DNA from: Streptomyces sp. H27-C3
GTDB lineage: Bacteria; Actinomycetota; Actinomycetes; Streptomycetales; Streptomycetaceae
Length of the DNA stretch: 64,000 nucleotides
NCBI RefSeq assembly: GCF_030063415.1
Contig: NZ_JASITA010000010.1
Location: 124,001 to 188,000 of the forward strand
Direction of reading: 5' to 3'
Positions 25,290 to 33,184 of this stretch are shown here, piece after piece; position 1 is the first letter of the stretch; each line of letters begins with the position of its first letter. Under the pieces are notes generated by a model. That model was not told the DNA's origin and searched no databases. It saw only the letters and a list, made by a program, of their open reading frames with translations. Made by a program: the position numbers and the translations under genes.

Positions 25290-26534
25290 TCAGCGGACGG
25301 TGCGGATCGGGCGCACGGCCAGTGCGCCCAGCACCGCCAGCGCCGCCGCGACCAGGAAGAGACTGGTGTAGCCGCCGACGCTCACGACCACCGAGGCGAT
25401 GAACGGGGCGACGATCTGCGGCCCCGCGTTGGCGATGTTGAGTACGCCCATGTCACGTGCGGCGTTCTCCGCCTTGGGCAGCACCATCGTCACCAGTGCC
25501 GTGTCCACGGCCATGTAGCAGCCGAAGGCCAGGCCGTTGACGGTGGCGAAAGCGAGCATCGCGGTCCAGCTCGTCGACACCGCCGGGATGACCAGGGCGG
25601 CGGCCGACAGTGCGGCCGAGGCGCCCACGAACAGCTTGCGCCGGTCGAACCGGTCCGAGAGGTAGCCGCCGAGGACGGTCGAGACGACCATGGCCACGCT
25701 GCTGACCGGCATCAGGATCGCCACGGCCTCCTCGGCCCGCAGCCCGGCGGGCAGCACGGTGTGGTCCTTGATGATGTACAGCAGGAAGCCGTTCACCGCG
25801 AAGTAGCCGAGGACCAGCAGGGCGCGGCCGATGAAGGCCCAGCGGAAGTCGTGGGACTTCAACGCACCGGCGAACGCGGCCAGTTGTGTCCGTATCGGCA
25901 GGGATTCCCGGGCCGGTATGCGCTGCTCACGGGTGCAGGTGGTGAACAGGACGGCCGCGGCGGCGACGAGTGCGCCGAAGATGAGGTAGCCGGTGCGGTA
26001 GTCGTCGGAGAAGGCCGCGCCGATGAGTGCGCCGAGGGTGCTGCCGAAGGGCAGCCCCAGGCCGACGGCGGCCGAGGCTTTGCCGCGCGCGGTCATCGGG
26101 ACGCGGTCGGGGACGACCGAGGTGATCGCGGCCTGATAGACGTTCATCACGGCCTGGCCCACACACCAGGCGATGGTGATCAGCAGAATCGTGTGCACGC
26201 TGCCCAGCAGGAACATCGCCGGGACGGCGAGCAGGCCGCCGCCGAGAATCCATGGGTTGCGCCGCCCCGAGCGGTCGGAGAGCGCACCCGCCACCGGGTT
26301 GAAGACCGTCGCGAAGATCGCCGAGACACCGGCGACGAGACCGAGGTTGGTCACCTTGTCGGCCGGGTCGACCGCCTCGACCTGAAGAGCGAGCAGTACG
26401 CCGCCGACCCCGATGTACAGGGCGTACATGGCGGTGTTGCCGACCAGGAGCAGCGGCAGCAGCCCGCGGCCGGGCCGGGGGGACACGGGGGAGCCGGCGT
26501 CGGTGGTGCCGGCGCCGGGAGAGGAAAGGGCCAC
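25290..26534 (-). CDS. MFS transporter
   Basis: 414 aa, ATG at 26534 after TGGAGGGCAAT (ribosome-binding site). It has about 12 hydrophobic segments, with the first loop LSDRSGRRNPWIL carrying the MFS motif A (here SDRSGRR) and a second copy LSDRFDRRKLFVG in the C-terminal half. Family members of this type move sugars or drugs across the membrane with a proton gradient. The neighbouring LacI-type regulator and hydrolase favour uptake of a carbohydrate-like compound over drug efflux, but this is inference. Confidence 0.88.
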   Translation of the reverse strand: MALSSPGAGTTDAGSPVSPRPGRGLLPLLLVGNTAMYALYIGVGGVLLALQVEAVDPADKVTNLGLVAGVSAIFATVFNPVAGALSDRSGRRNPWILGGGLLAVPAMFLLGSVHTILLITIAWCVGQAVMNVYQAAITSVVPDRVPMTARGKASAAVGLGLPFGSTLGALIGAAFSDDYRTGYLIFGALVAAAAVLFTTCTREQRIPARESLPIRTQLAAFAGALKSHDFRWAFIGRALLVLGYFAVNGFLLYIIKDHTVLPAGLRAEEAVAILMPVSSVAMVVSTVLGGYLSDRFDRRKLFVGASAALSAAALVIPAVSTSWTAMLAFATVNGLAFGCYMAVDTALVTMVLPKAENAARDMGVLNIANAGPQIVAPFIASVVVSVGGYTSLFLVAAALAVLGALAVRPIRTVR

Positions 26535-26604
26535 ATTGCCCTCCAGGGGAGTGTCTCCGGGGGACTGTCACGGAGACGAGCGGATGGAGTGAGTCAAAAG
26601 TGGT

Positions 26605-26627
26605 TACACGTGTCAGTGACGCGTGTA
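26605..26627. promoter_or_regulatory. Candidate LacI-family operator in a divergent promoter
   Basis: TACACG (26605-26610) and CGTGTA (26622-26627) form an inverted repeat, and ACACGTGT (26606-26613) within it is itself a CG-centred palindrome, as LacI-family operators often are. It lies in the 167-base gap between the MFS gene (-) and the LacI-type gene (+). Confidence 0.45.
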
Positions 26628-26701
26628 GGCACTGTGTAGCACTCGATTCAGGCCATCCGCCAGACCTTGACGCGCACCGGTCTGGAAAGATGCCGAACGC
26701 G

Positions 26702-27724
26702 ATGAGTCAGACACCGAGGAAGACCGCCGAACAACCTGTCCCGACCAGCACCGATGTCGCGCGCCTGGCCGGCGTCTCGCGCGCGACGGTTTCGTACGTA
26801 CTGAACAACACCTCGGCCGTGCGGATCAGCGAGCCCACCCGCCGCCGCGTCCGGGAGGCCGCCGAGGAACTGGGTTACGTGCCGCACGCGGCCGCCCGGA
26901 GCCTGCGCGCCGGGCACACCCGGATCGTGCTCCTGCCCACGGCGCACGTCCCGGTCGGCCCGCTCTACAGCCGCTTCTTCAACGAGCTCCAGTGGGCGCT
27001 GCGCCGGCTCGGCTACACCGTCGTTCAGTACGCCAGCCTCGGCCTCGGCGGCGACGAAGCGGCCCGCGCCTGGGCCGAGTTGCGCCCGATCGCGGTCCTC
27101 TCGCTCGGCGAGATCGCCCTCACGGCCCAGGGCGTCCAGGTGCTCAAACGCTCGGGCGCCCAGGCCGTGATAACGCTCGGCCCCCAGCGGGTGGAGGGTG
27201 CGCACGCGCTGGTCATGGACCAGCGGGAGGTGGGCAGGGTCGCCGGAACCCATCTGTTGGAACGCGGATACCGGCGGATCGGCGTCGTGATGCCCAGGGA
27301 GCCCGGCCTCGAACTGTTCTCGAAGCCGCGCCTCGCGGGCATCCGGAGAGCCGTGGCGGACAGCGGAATGCACGTGGAGCAACTGGAGATGGGGTACGAC
27401 GAGGAGTCGGCGGCGGAGCTCGCCGGACGCTGGCGCACGCTCGGTCTCGACGCGGTCTTCGCGTACAACGACGAGTACGCCCAACTCCTGATGCGGGCCC
27501 TGCAGGACGAGGGCGTCGACGTACCGGGGGAGGCGGCGGTGATGGGCGCGGACGATCTGCTGCTCGGCAAATTGCTGCGGCCCCGACTGAGCACTGTGCA
27601 CGTGGAGATGACGACCGGGCAATACCTGGCGGACTTCCTGGACCGGGTGGTAAGGGAGCCGGGCGGGGAGCCGGAGCGGCACGACCTGATGGGCGCGACG
27701 GCCGTTCCTCGCGAGTCCAGCTGA
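26702..27724 (+). CDS. LacI-family transcriptional regulator
   Basis: 340 aa with ATG 26702; ATG 26690 is possible but only 1-2 bases from the GGAAAG ribosome-binding site. The N-terminal helix-turn-helix is canonical (TDVARLAGVSRATVSYVLNN, hinge HAAARSLRAGHT). The rest is a periplasmic-binding-protein-like sensor domain (VMDQREVGRVAGTHLLERGY, FAYNDEYAQLLMRAL, GADDLLLGKLLRPRLSTV). It probably represses the divergent MFS-hydrolase operon and its own gene until a sugar-like ligand binds. Confidence 0.92.
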   Translation: MSQTPRKTAEQPVPTSTDVARLAGVSRATVSYVLNNTSAVRISEPTRRRVREAAEELGYVPHAAARSLRAGHTRIVLLPTAHVPVGPLYSRFFNELQWALRRLGYTVVQYASLGLGGDEAARAWAELRPIAVLSLGEIALTAQGVQVLKRSGAQAVITLGPQRVEGAHALVMDQREVGRVAGTHLLERGYRRIGVVMPREPGLELFSKPRLAGIRRAVADSGMHVEQLEMGYDEESAAELAGRWRTLGLDAVFAYNDEYAQLLMRALQDEGVDVPGEAAVMGADDLLLGKLLRPRLSTVHVEMTTGQYLADFLDRVVREPGGEPERHDLMGATAVPRESS

Positions 27725-28029
27725 AGCGACGCCGCGAATCCGGCCGGCGGGCCGGGGCGGGTCCGGCCGGGGAGGGCACGGGGTCGGAGTGGGTGCGCGG
27801 GCCGGAGCGGGCGGTCGGTGGGAAGGGCCCGCAGGCCTGGAGGGGGCCGGACGGTGCGGTCCGGAGAGTGCTCGGGCGGGACCTGTGGCGGGATGGGGCG
27901 CGGGGGCCGGAGAGTCGGTCGGTGGGAGGGGCCCGCGGGCCTGGAGGGGGCTCGGGCCGGACGCGTCGCGTGGGCGGGCCGCGGCGCATGGGCCGGGCAG
28001 GGGCGTGGGCCGAAGGGGCGGCCCTGTGG
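27725..28029. repeat. G-rich intergenic region with a 36-bp direct repeat
   Basis: No gene is visible. The plus strand is strongly G-rich. Two 36-base copies of CGGTCGGTGGGAAGGGCCCG-type sequence lie at 27812-27847 and 27916-27951, differing at two positions and each preceded by a GCGCGGGCCGGAG-like stretch, giving a degenerate repeat with a period of about 104 bases. The gap separates the LacI gene from the convergent IclR gene. Confidence 0.6.
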
Positions 28030-29754
28030 TCATGTCCGTCCGGTGATCGAGGATGCCGCGCGCAGGTCCGCCTCGATGAGCTTCGCCGTCTCGTGGAGCG
28101 TGGGCAGCAGCGCCGCGCGCATTTCCTCCGGGGTGCCGTGCCCCGCATGCCGCGCCACGTTGACGGCGGCCACCACCCGCCCGCTCCCGTCCCGCACCGG
28201 CACCGCGAGTGAACGCAGCCCCTCCTCCAACTCTTGCTCCACCAGCGCGTGTTCATCGGCGGCAGCCCGCTCGATGACCGCGTCGAGTGCGGCGCGCGAC
28301 GTCACGGTGTGCCGGGTCAGCGCGGGCAGCGCGTCCGCCAGAACGGGACGGGTCTCGGGGGCGAGCCCGGCCAGCAGCACCCGGCCCATGGACGTGGCGT
28401 ACGCCGGAAAGCGCGTCCCCACTGTGATGTTGACGCTCATGATGCGTACCGTCGGGACGCGCGCCACATAGTGGATGTCGGATCCGTCGAGCACCGCGAG
28501 CGACGCGGACTCGTGCACCCGCCCTGCCAGCGCGGCCAGATGGGGCTGTGCGATCTCGGCGAGACCCAGGCCCGAGAGGCGGGCACAGCCCAGTTCCAGC
28601 ACCCGCGGCAGCAGCCGGAACCGCCGCCTGTTCGCTGCCACGTACCCCAGGTGCTCCAGGGTGAGCAGGGAGCGCCGGGCGGTCGCCCTGGCCAGCCCGG
28701 TAGCCCCGGCGACCTCCGTCAGCGTCATCCCTTCGCCCCGGTCCGCACCGAGCGCGGCCAGTACGGCCAGGCCGCGCGCCAGCGACTGGAGGAAACCGGG
28801 CCCGAGCTCGCGCTTGGCCGCCGACGAGGTCTCCGCCGCGGTGTCCGGCGCCGTGACCGGCGAAGCGCCCGCCGCCCCGGCCGTGACTCCCGGCGTGCTG
28901 CGGGGCGCCGCCAGCGCCGCCTCCAACTCAGCTCGCACCGCCCGCAGTCGGGGCAGTACGGCGTCCCGCAGCGAGTCCAGGGTGTGCCTGCTGGTGTGGC
29001 TCGCGACGCTCACCGCGCACACCGTCCTGCCCGCCGCGTCGCGCACCGGAACCGCGACCGCGACCAGCCCGGGCTCGACCAGCTGGTCGTCGCCCGCCCA
29101 GCCGTCACTCGCCGCCCGCGCGGCCCGCTCCTCGAAGGCGGCAGGGGCCTGCGGCCGGGCGGGTGGCGGCAGGGCGGTGAAGTCGGCGGCAGGCGGGTCC
29201 GGGTCCCGTCGGGCCCGCCAGGCGTCCCACTCGGCCGCGTCCCACCGCGCAGCGAACAACGCGCCGGGGGCGCACCGTTCGGCGGGTAGCAGGTCGCCGA
29301 TCCGCAGGGCGAGCGACATGGTGCGCCGCCGTGTGGTCTGGAGCACGAACCGCGCCCCCGCGCCTCCGGCGTCCGGGACCGCCACCGACACCGACTCGTC
29401 GAACTCATCCGCGAGCCGCTCCGCTTCCGGCCCGAGCGCCGCCGGAATCCCACATGCCGTCAGATAGGCACCGGACAGCTCCAGCGCCCGCGGGGTCAGG
29501 GCCACTTCGCGCCCGTCGCCGCGCACCAGGCCGAGCCGGTCCAGGGTGGACACCACCCGGTCGACGGTGGAACGCGCGAGGCCCGTCGACCGTACGAGGT
29601 CGCTGTGTCGCGTCCGGTCGTCGGCGCCGGGCGCGGCCAGCGCGCGCAGCACGGTGAGCCCGCGCTCCAGCGGGCCCACGGACTCGGCGGGCGGCGGGGT
29701 GTGGGGCGCGGTGTCCGGTGTGGTGCTCAGTGCGCTGTTCGGTGCGGGCCTCAT
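28030..29754 (-). CDS. Double-length IclR-family regulator (two HTH-sensor units)
   Basis: 574 aa with ATG 29754 and AGGAGGA upstream. Two IclR units lie in tandem: unit 1 (about residues 25-275) with a winged helix SDLVRSTGLARSTVDRVVST and sensor ending VPVRDAAGRTVCAVSVASHT; unit 2 (about 305-570) with LTEVAGATGLARATARRSLL and VPVRDGSGRVVAAVNVARHA. Typical IclR proteins are ~260 aa with one unit. The second unit is closest to PcaU/PcaR/PobR-type regulators (TVRIMSVNITVGTRFPAYAT, then SMGRVLLAGL). Divergence from pobA-type genes supports control of 4-hydroxybenzoate catabolism. The linker is Ala/Pro/Thr-rich. No frameshift separates the units. Confidence 0.88.
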   Translation of the reverse strand: MRPAPNSALSTTPDTAPHTPPPAESVGPLERGLTVLRALAAPGADDRTRHSDLVRSTGLARSTVDRVVSTLDRLGLVRGDGREVALTPRALELSGAYLTACGIPAALGPEAERLADEFDESVSVAVPDAGGAGARFVLQTTRRRTMSLALRIGDLLPAERCAPGALFAARWDAAEWDAWRARRDPDPPAADFTALPPPARPQAPAAFEERAARAASDGWAGDDQLVEPGLVAVAVPVRDAAGRTVCAVSVASHTSRHTLDSLRDAVLPRLRAVRAELEAALAAPRSTPGVTAGAAGASPVTAPDTAAETSSAAKRELGPGFLQSLARGLAVLAALGADRGEGMTLTEVAGATGLARATARRSLLTLEHLGYVAANRRRFRLLPRVLELGCARLSGLGLAEIAQPHLAALAGRVHESASLAVLDGSDIHYVARVPTVRIMSVNITVGTRFPAYATSMGRVLLAGLAPETRPVLADALPALTRHTVTSRAALDAVIERAAADEHALVEQELEEGLRSLAVPVRDGSGRVVAAVNVARHAGHGTPEEMRAALLPTLHETAKLIEADLRAASSITGRT

Positions 29755-29828
29755 GGGCTTCCTCCTGGCAGGCCGCCGACCCGTTGACAGCGGACGGCGC
29801 CCGGCAGAGACTCGGGCGAGGTCGAAGA

Positions 29829-29842
29829 TGAACAATAGTTCA
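29829..29842. promoter_or_regulatory. Candidate IclR operator
   Basis: TGAACAATAGTTCA is an inverted repeat (TGAAC-N4-GTTCA) in the 124-base gap between the IclR-type gene (-) and the thiolase-pobA operon (+). A second GAAC at 29849-29852 extends it. It is A/T-rich against its surroundings, as expected of a promoter operator. Confidence 0.5.
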
Positions 29843-29878
29843 CTGGGCGAACACATCACCACCGCGGGAGAGAATCCG

Positions 29879-31063
29879 ATGAGCATCCGGGACGTCTACA
29901 TCGTCGACGCCGTCCGCACCCCGATCGGCAAGTTCGGCGGTGCGCTCTGCGGTGTACGCCCCGACGACCTCGCCGCGCACGTCGTCAAGTCGCTCGTCGA
30001 CCGCACCCCCGGCCTCGACCCCTCCCGCATCGACGACGTCTACTTCGGCGACGCCAACGGCGCGGGCGAGGACAACCGCGACGTGGCGCGGATGGCCGTA
30101 CTGCTCGCCGGGCTCCCCACGAGCGTCCCGGGAGTCACCGTCAACCGGCTCTGCGGCTCGGGCCTGGAAGCCGTCATCCAGGCGGCGCGCGCCGTCGCGC
30201 TCGGTGATGCCTCGGTGGCCGTCGCGGGCGGCGTCGAGTCGATGTCCCGCGCGCCCTGGGTGCTCCAGAAGCCCGAGCGGGCTTTTCCCGCCGGGCACCA
30301 GCAGCTCCACTCGACGACCCTGGGCTGGCGCATGACCAACCCGCGGCTGCCCGACGAGTGGACGGTGCCGCTCGGCGAGGGTGCCGAGCTGATCGCCGAC
30401 AAGCACGCCATCACCCGCGAACAGCAGGACGCGTTCGCGCTCGCCAGCCACCGCAAGGCGGCCGAGGCCTGGGCCGCCGGACTCTACGACGGCGAGGTCG
30501 TCCCGTACGAGGGAGCGGATCTCCTGCGGGACGAGTGCATCCGGGAGGGCTCGACCATGGAGGCCCTCGCCAGGCTGAAGCCCGCCTTCCGCAAGGACGG
30601 CAGCGTCACGGCGGGCAATGCCTCACCGCTCAACGACGGCGCCGCCGCGCTGCTGCTCGTCGACGGCGAGGGGCTCCGGGCCACCGGCCGTGAGCCGCTG
30701 GCCCGGATCCGCGCCTCCGCCGTCACCGGCATCGAGCCGCAGCTCTTCGGCCTCGGCCCGGTCGAGGCGGTCCGGCGGGCACTGGCCAAGGCGGGCAGGT
30801 CCTTCGCCGACCTCACCACCTTCGAGCTCAACGAGGCGTTCGCCGCCCAGTCGCTCGGCTGCCTCGCCGCATGGCCGGACCTCGACCCCGCCGTCGTCAA
30901 TCCGCGCGGCGGGGCCATCGCGATCGGCCATCCGCTCGGCGCGTCCGGAGCCAGGCTCGCCGGGTCCGTCGCCCATCAGCTGGCCGCCGCAGGCTCCGGC
31001 ACGGGCCTCGCCGCACTGTGCATCGGAGTCGGCCAGGGCCTCGCCCTCGTACTGGAGCGCTGA
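29879..31063 (+). CDS. pcaF: 3-oxoadipyl-CoA thiolase (PcaF-like)
   Basis: 394 aa, ATG 29879 after GGGAGAGAAT. Thiolase family: start VYIVDAVRTPIGKFGGAL, nucleophile Cys in VNRLCGSGLEA (about residue 90), FELNEAFAAQS, His in NPRGGAIAIGHPLGASGAR and the second Cys in AALCIGVGQG. Aromatic-pathway members cleave 3-oxoadipyl-CoA to succinyl-CoA and acetyl-CoA. The assignment to PcaF rather than to a general acetyl-CoA acyltransferase rests on pobA next door. pcaI/pcaJ and the protocatechuate genes are not here. It ends five bases before the pobA start. Confidence 0.85.
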   Translation: MSIRDVYIVDAVRTPIGKFGGALCGVRPDDLAAHVVKSLVDRTPGLDPSRIDDVYFGDANGAGEDNRDVARMAVLLAGLPTSVPGVTVNRLCGSGLEAVIQAARAVALGDASVAVAGGVESMSRAPWVLQKPERAFPAGHQQLHSTTLGWRMTNPRLPDEWTVPLGEGAELIADKHAITREQQDAFALASHRKAAEAWAAGLYDGEVVPYEGADLLRDECIREGSTMEALARLKPAFRKDGSVTAGNASPLNDGAAALLLVDGEGLRATGREPLARIRASAVTGIEPQLFGLGPVEAVRRALAKAGRSFADLTTFELNEAFAAQSLGCLAAWPDLDPAVVNPRGGAIAIGHPLGASGARLAGSVAHQLAAAGSGTGLAALCIGVGQGLALVLER

Positions 31064-31067
31064 CCGC

Positions 31068-32252
31068 GTGCGGACCAGCGTGGGGATCATCGGCGGCGGC
31101 CCGGCCGGACTGCTGCTCGCCCGGCTGCTGCACACCGCCGGAATCGACTGCGTCGTCCTGGAGAACCGGACGCGCGACTACGTCGAACAGCGCCAGCGCG
31201 CCGGGATTCTCGAACGGGGCACCGTGGACGCGCTGCGCGCCTGCGGCGCGGGCGCCCGCATGGACGCCGAAGGGCTGGTGCATCACGGCATCGAGCTGCG
31301 CTTCGACCGGTGGAGCCACCGCATCGACTTCTCGGCGTCGCCCGGTGGGCGGTCCGTGATGGTCTACGCGCAGACGGAGGTCGTCAAGGACCTCGTCGCG
31401 CTCCAACTGGCCGAAGGACCGCCGCTGTTCTTCGAGGCGGAAGCCCTGGCCGTCGAGAAGCCGGAGTCCGATCACCCCATGGTCCGGTTCTCCCACGGTG
31501 GTCGCGAGCAGTTCCTGGAGTGCGACTACGTCATCGGCTGCGACGGCTTCCACGGCATCGCCCGCGCCGCGATTCCGGCCGCCGTCCGCCGTACGTACGA
31601 GCGCTCCTACCCCTACTCCTGGCTCGGCATCCTGGCTGATGTCCCGCCCTCCTGCGACGAGTTGATCTACGCGCGGGGTGAGGGCGGCTTCGCCCTGCAC
31701 AGCATGCGCTCACCCACCGTGTCCCGGTTCTACCTCCAGGTCCGGAACGGATCCGACCCGGCCGACTGGCCCGACGAGCGGATCTGGGACGAGCTGGACC
31801 GGCGTTTCGCCGTCGACGGTGACTGGAGTCTGGCGCGCGGCCCCCTCACCGCCAAGTCGGTGACGCCGATGCGCAGTCATGTGACCGAGCCGATGCGGTA
31901 CGGGCGGCTCTTCCTGGCGGGCGACGCGGCGCACATCGTGCCGCCCACCGGGGCCAAGGGACTGAATCTGGCCGTGTCCGACGTGCGCGTCCTGGCCCAC
32001 GCCTTCGAGCACCACCGGCGCACCGGATCGGCCGAACTCCTCGACGGCTACTCCGACCTGTGCCTGCGGCGGGTGTGGCAGGCCACCCGGTTCTCGTACG
32101 ACATGACGACGATGCTGCACAGCCGGCCCGACGACGACGCCTTCGACGAACGCGTGCATCTGGCGCGGCTGCACCACCTCGCGGCCTCCGGGCCCGCCGC
32201 AGCCGAACTCGCCGAGAACTACACCGGGCTGCCTCTGGAAGGTATCGACTGA
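31068..32252 (+). CDS. pobA: 4-Hydroxybenzoate 3-monooxygenase PobA
   Basis: 394 aa (same as characterised PobA), GTG start four bases after the thiolase stop. FAD motif VGIIGGGPAGLLLARLL, the substrate-side motif ENRTRDYVEQRQRAGILE (PobA-specific QRQRAGILE), DG motif VIGCDGFHG and GD motif LFLAGDAAHIVPPTGAKGLN are all present. It hydroxylates 4-hydroxybenzoate to protocatechuate with NAD(P)H and O2. The thiolase acts at the last step of the same beta-ketoadipate route; the steps between are encoded elsewhere. Confidence 0.93.
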   Translation: MRTSVGIIGGGPAGLLLARLLHTAGIDCVVLENRTRDYVEQRQRAGILERGTVDALRACGAGARMDAEGLVHHGIELRFDRWSHRIDFSASPGGRSVMVYAQTEVVKDLVALQLAEGPPLFFEAEALAVEKPESDHPMVRFSHGGREQFLECDYVIGCDGFHGIARAAIPAAVRRTYERSYPYSWLGILADVPPSCDELIYARGEGGFALHSMRSPTVSRFYLQVRNGSDPADWPDERIWDELDRRFAVDGDWSLARGPLTAKSVTPMRSHVTEPMRYGRLFLAGDAAHIVPPTGAKGLNLAVSDVRVLAHAFEHHRRTGSAELLDGYSDLCLRRVWQATRFSYDMTTMLHSRPDDDAFDERVHLARLHHLAASGPAAAELAENYTGLPLEGID

Positions 32253-32438
32253 ACCGGCGAATTGACCGAATCGACCGGGACGCCGGGGATCAGGGCCGAG
32301 CTGACAACAGCGTCAATCTTCGCCGGTTCATCCCGGCGACCCTGGCCCCGGCCGGGTGCGTGCACAGGAATCTGGGCCCATTTCGCACCCAGCCACTGGT
32401 TCAGCCACTTTCCCGGGTTCGGGCTCAGCATTTACCAC

Positions 32439-32546
32439 ATGCGGCATCTCGACATGTGCAACGCCCTCGACAAGGTCCTGAATGCGGTGGCGCTGGGATT
32501 CCTCGCCGCGGCTTCGGCGGCTCTGCTGCTTCCCGTCACCCGGTAG
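32439..32546 (+). CDS. Possible 35-aa small membrane protein
   Basis: In the 389-base gap between pobA and the thioredoxin gene a short frame (ATG 32439; ATG 32454 also possible) encodes one transmembrane-like segment, VLNAVALGFLAAASAALLLP, flanked by a Lys and a terminal Arg. It has no clear ribosome-binding site and I do not recognise it. A terminator hairpin follows 50 bases later. It may be a genuine small protein or a chance frame. Confidence 0.25.
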   Translation: MRHLDMCNALDKVLNAVALGFLAAASAALLLPVTR

Positions 32547-32596
32547 CGCGTCCGAGGGGCTTTCGTGGCGCGAGCCCCGGACGCCCCAACGACGGC

Positions 32597-32623
32597 GGGC
32601 CCGGCCGTTTCCCGGCCGGGCCC
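32597..32623. terminator. Bidirectional terminator hairpin
   Basis: GGGCCCGGCCG (32597-32607) pairs with CGGCCGGGCCC (32613-32623) around TTTCC. It lies between the pobA side (+) and the thioredoxin gene (-). Confidence 0.75.
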
Positions 32624-32641
32624 CGCACGCGCACTGTGATG

Positions 32642-33067
32642 TCAGCCCGCGTCCTTGGTCTCGTTCGCCGCCCCGCTCGTCTCGTTCGCCCCGCCCGCCT
32701 CGCCGGCTTCCTTCGCGTCGTCGACGGACTTGCGGACCTCGTCCATGTCGAGCTCGCGGGCCTGCCCGATGACGTCCTCCAGGGCGGCCTCAGGCAGAGC
32801 GCCGGGCTGGGCGAACACCGCGACGTTCTCGCGCACGATCATCAGCGTCGGAATCGAGCGGATTTCGAAGGCCGCGGCCAGCTCCTGCTGGGCCTCCGTG
32901 TCGACCTTCGCGAAGACCAGATCCTGGTGGCGCTCGGAGGCGCTCTCGTAGACCGGTGCGAACTGGCGGCACGGACCGCACCAGGAGGCCCAAAAATCGA
33001 TCAGGATGAATTCGTTCTCCGACACGACCTGATCGAAGTTTTCTTTGGTGAGCTCAACGGTGGACAT
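32642..33067 (-). CDS. Thioredoxin with acidic Ala/Glu-rich tail
   Basis: 141 aa with ATG 33067 and AGAGGAG upstream. Thioredoxin fold with active site WCGPC (Cys30, Cys33), DFWASWCGPC and the cis-Pro region SIPTLMI. It reduces protein disulfides in the cytoplasm. The final ~35 residues (AGEAGGANETSGAANETKD) form a low-complexity tail absent from standard ~108-aa thioredoxins. A GGAAT-N18-GTT promoter lies upstream, the pattern for the disulfide-stress sigma factor SigR, which is known to control trx genes in Streptomyces. It is divergent from a disulfide oxidoreductase. Confidence 0.92.
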   Translation of the reverse strand: MSTVELTKENFDQVVSENEFILIDFWASWCGPCRQFAPVYESASERHQDLVFAKVDTEAQQELAAAFEIRSIPTLMIVRENVAVFAQPGALPEAALEDVIGQARELDMDEVRKSVDDAKEAGEAGGANETSGAANETKDAG

Positions 33068-33111
33068 GCGGCGCTCCTCTTCCTGGCACAACGGGCGTAG
33101 CCGTCCCGCAC

Positions 33112-33138
33112 AACGACATGCGGGGCCGACGTATTCCG
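33112..33138 (-). promoter_or_regulatory. SigR-type promoter of the thioredoxin gene
   Basis: On the minus strand CGGAAT (33138-33133), then exactly 18 bases, then GTT (33114-33112). This matches the SigR consensus GGAAT-N18/19-GTT. The start codon at 33067 is 45 bases downstream. Confidence 0.65.
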
Positions 33139-33184
33139 CCTGCCCGGGTGGCCACGGCGCACACCCCCGACCAGACTGCACCCT

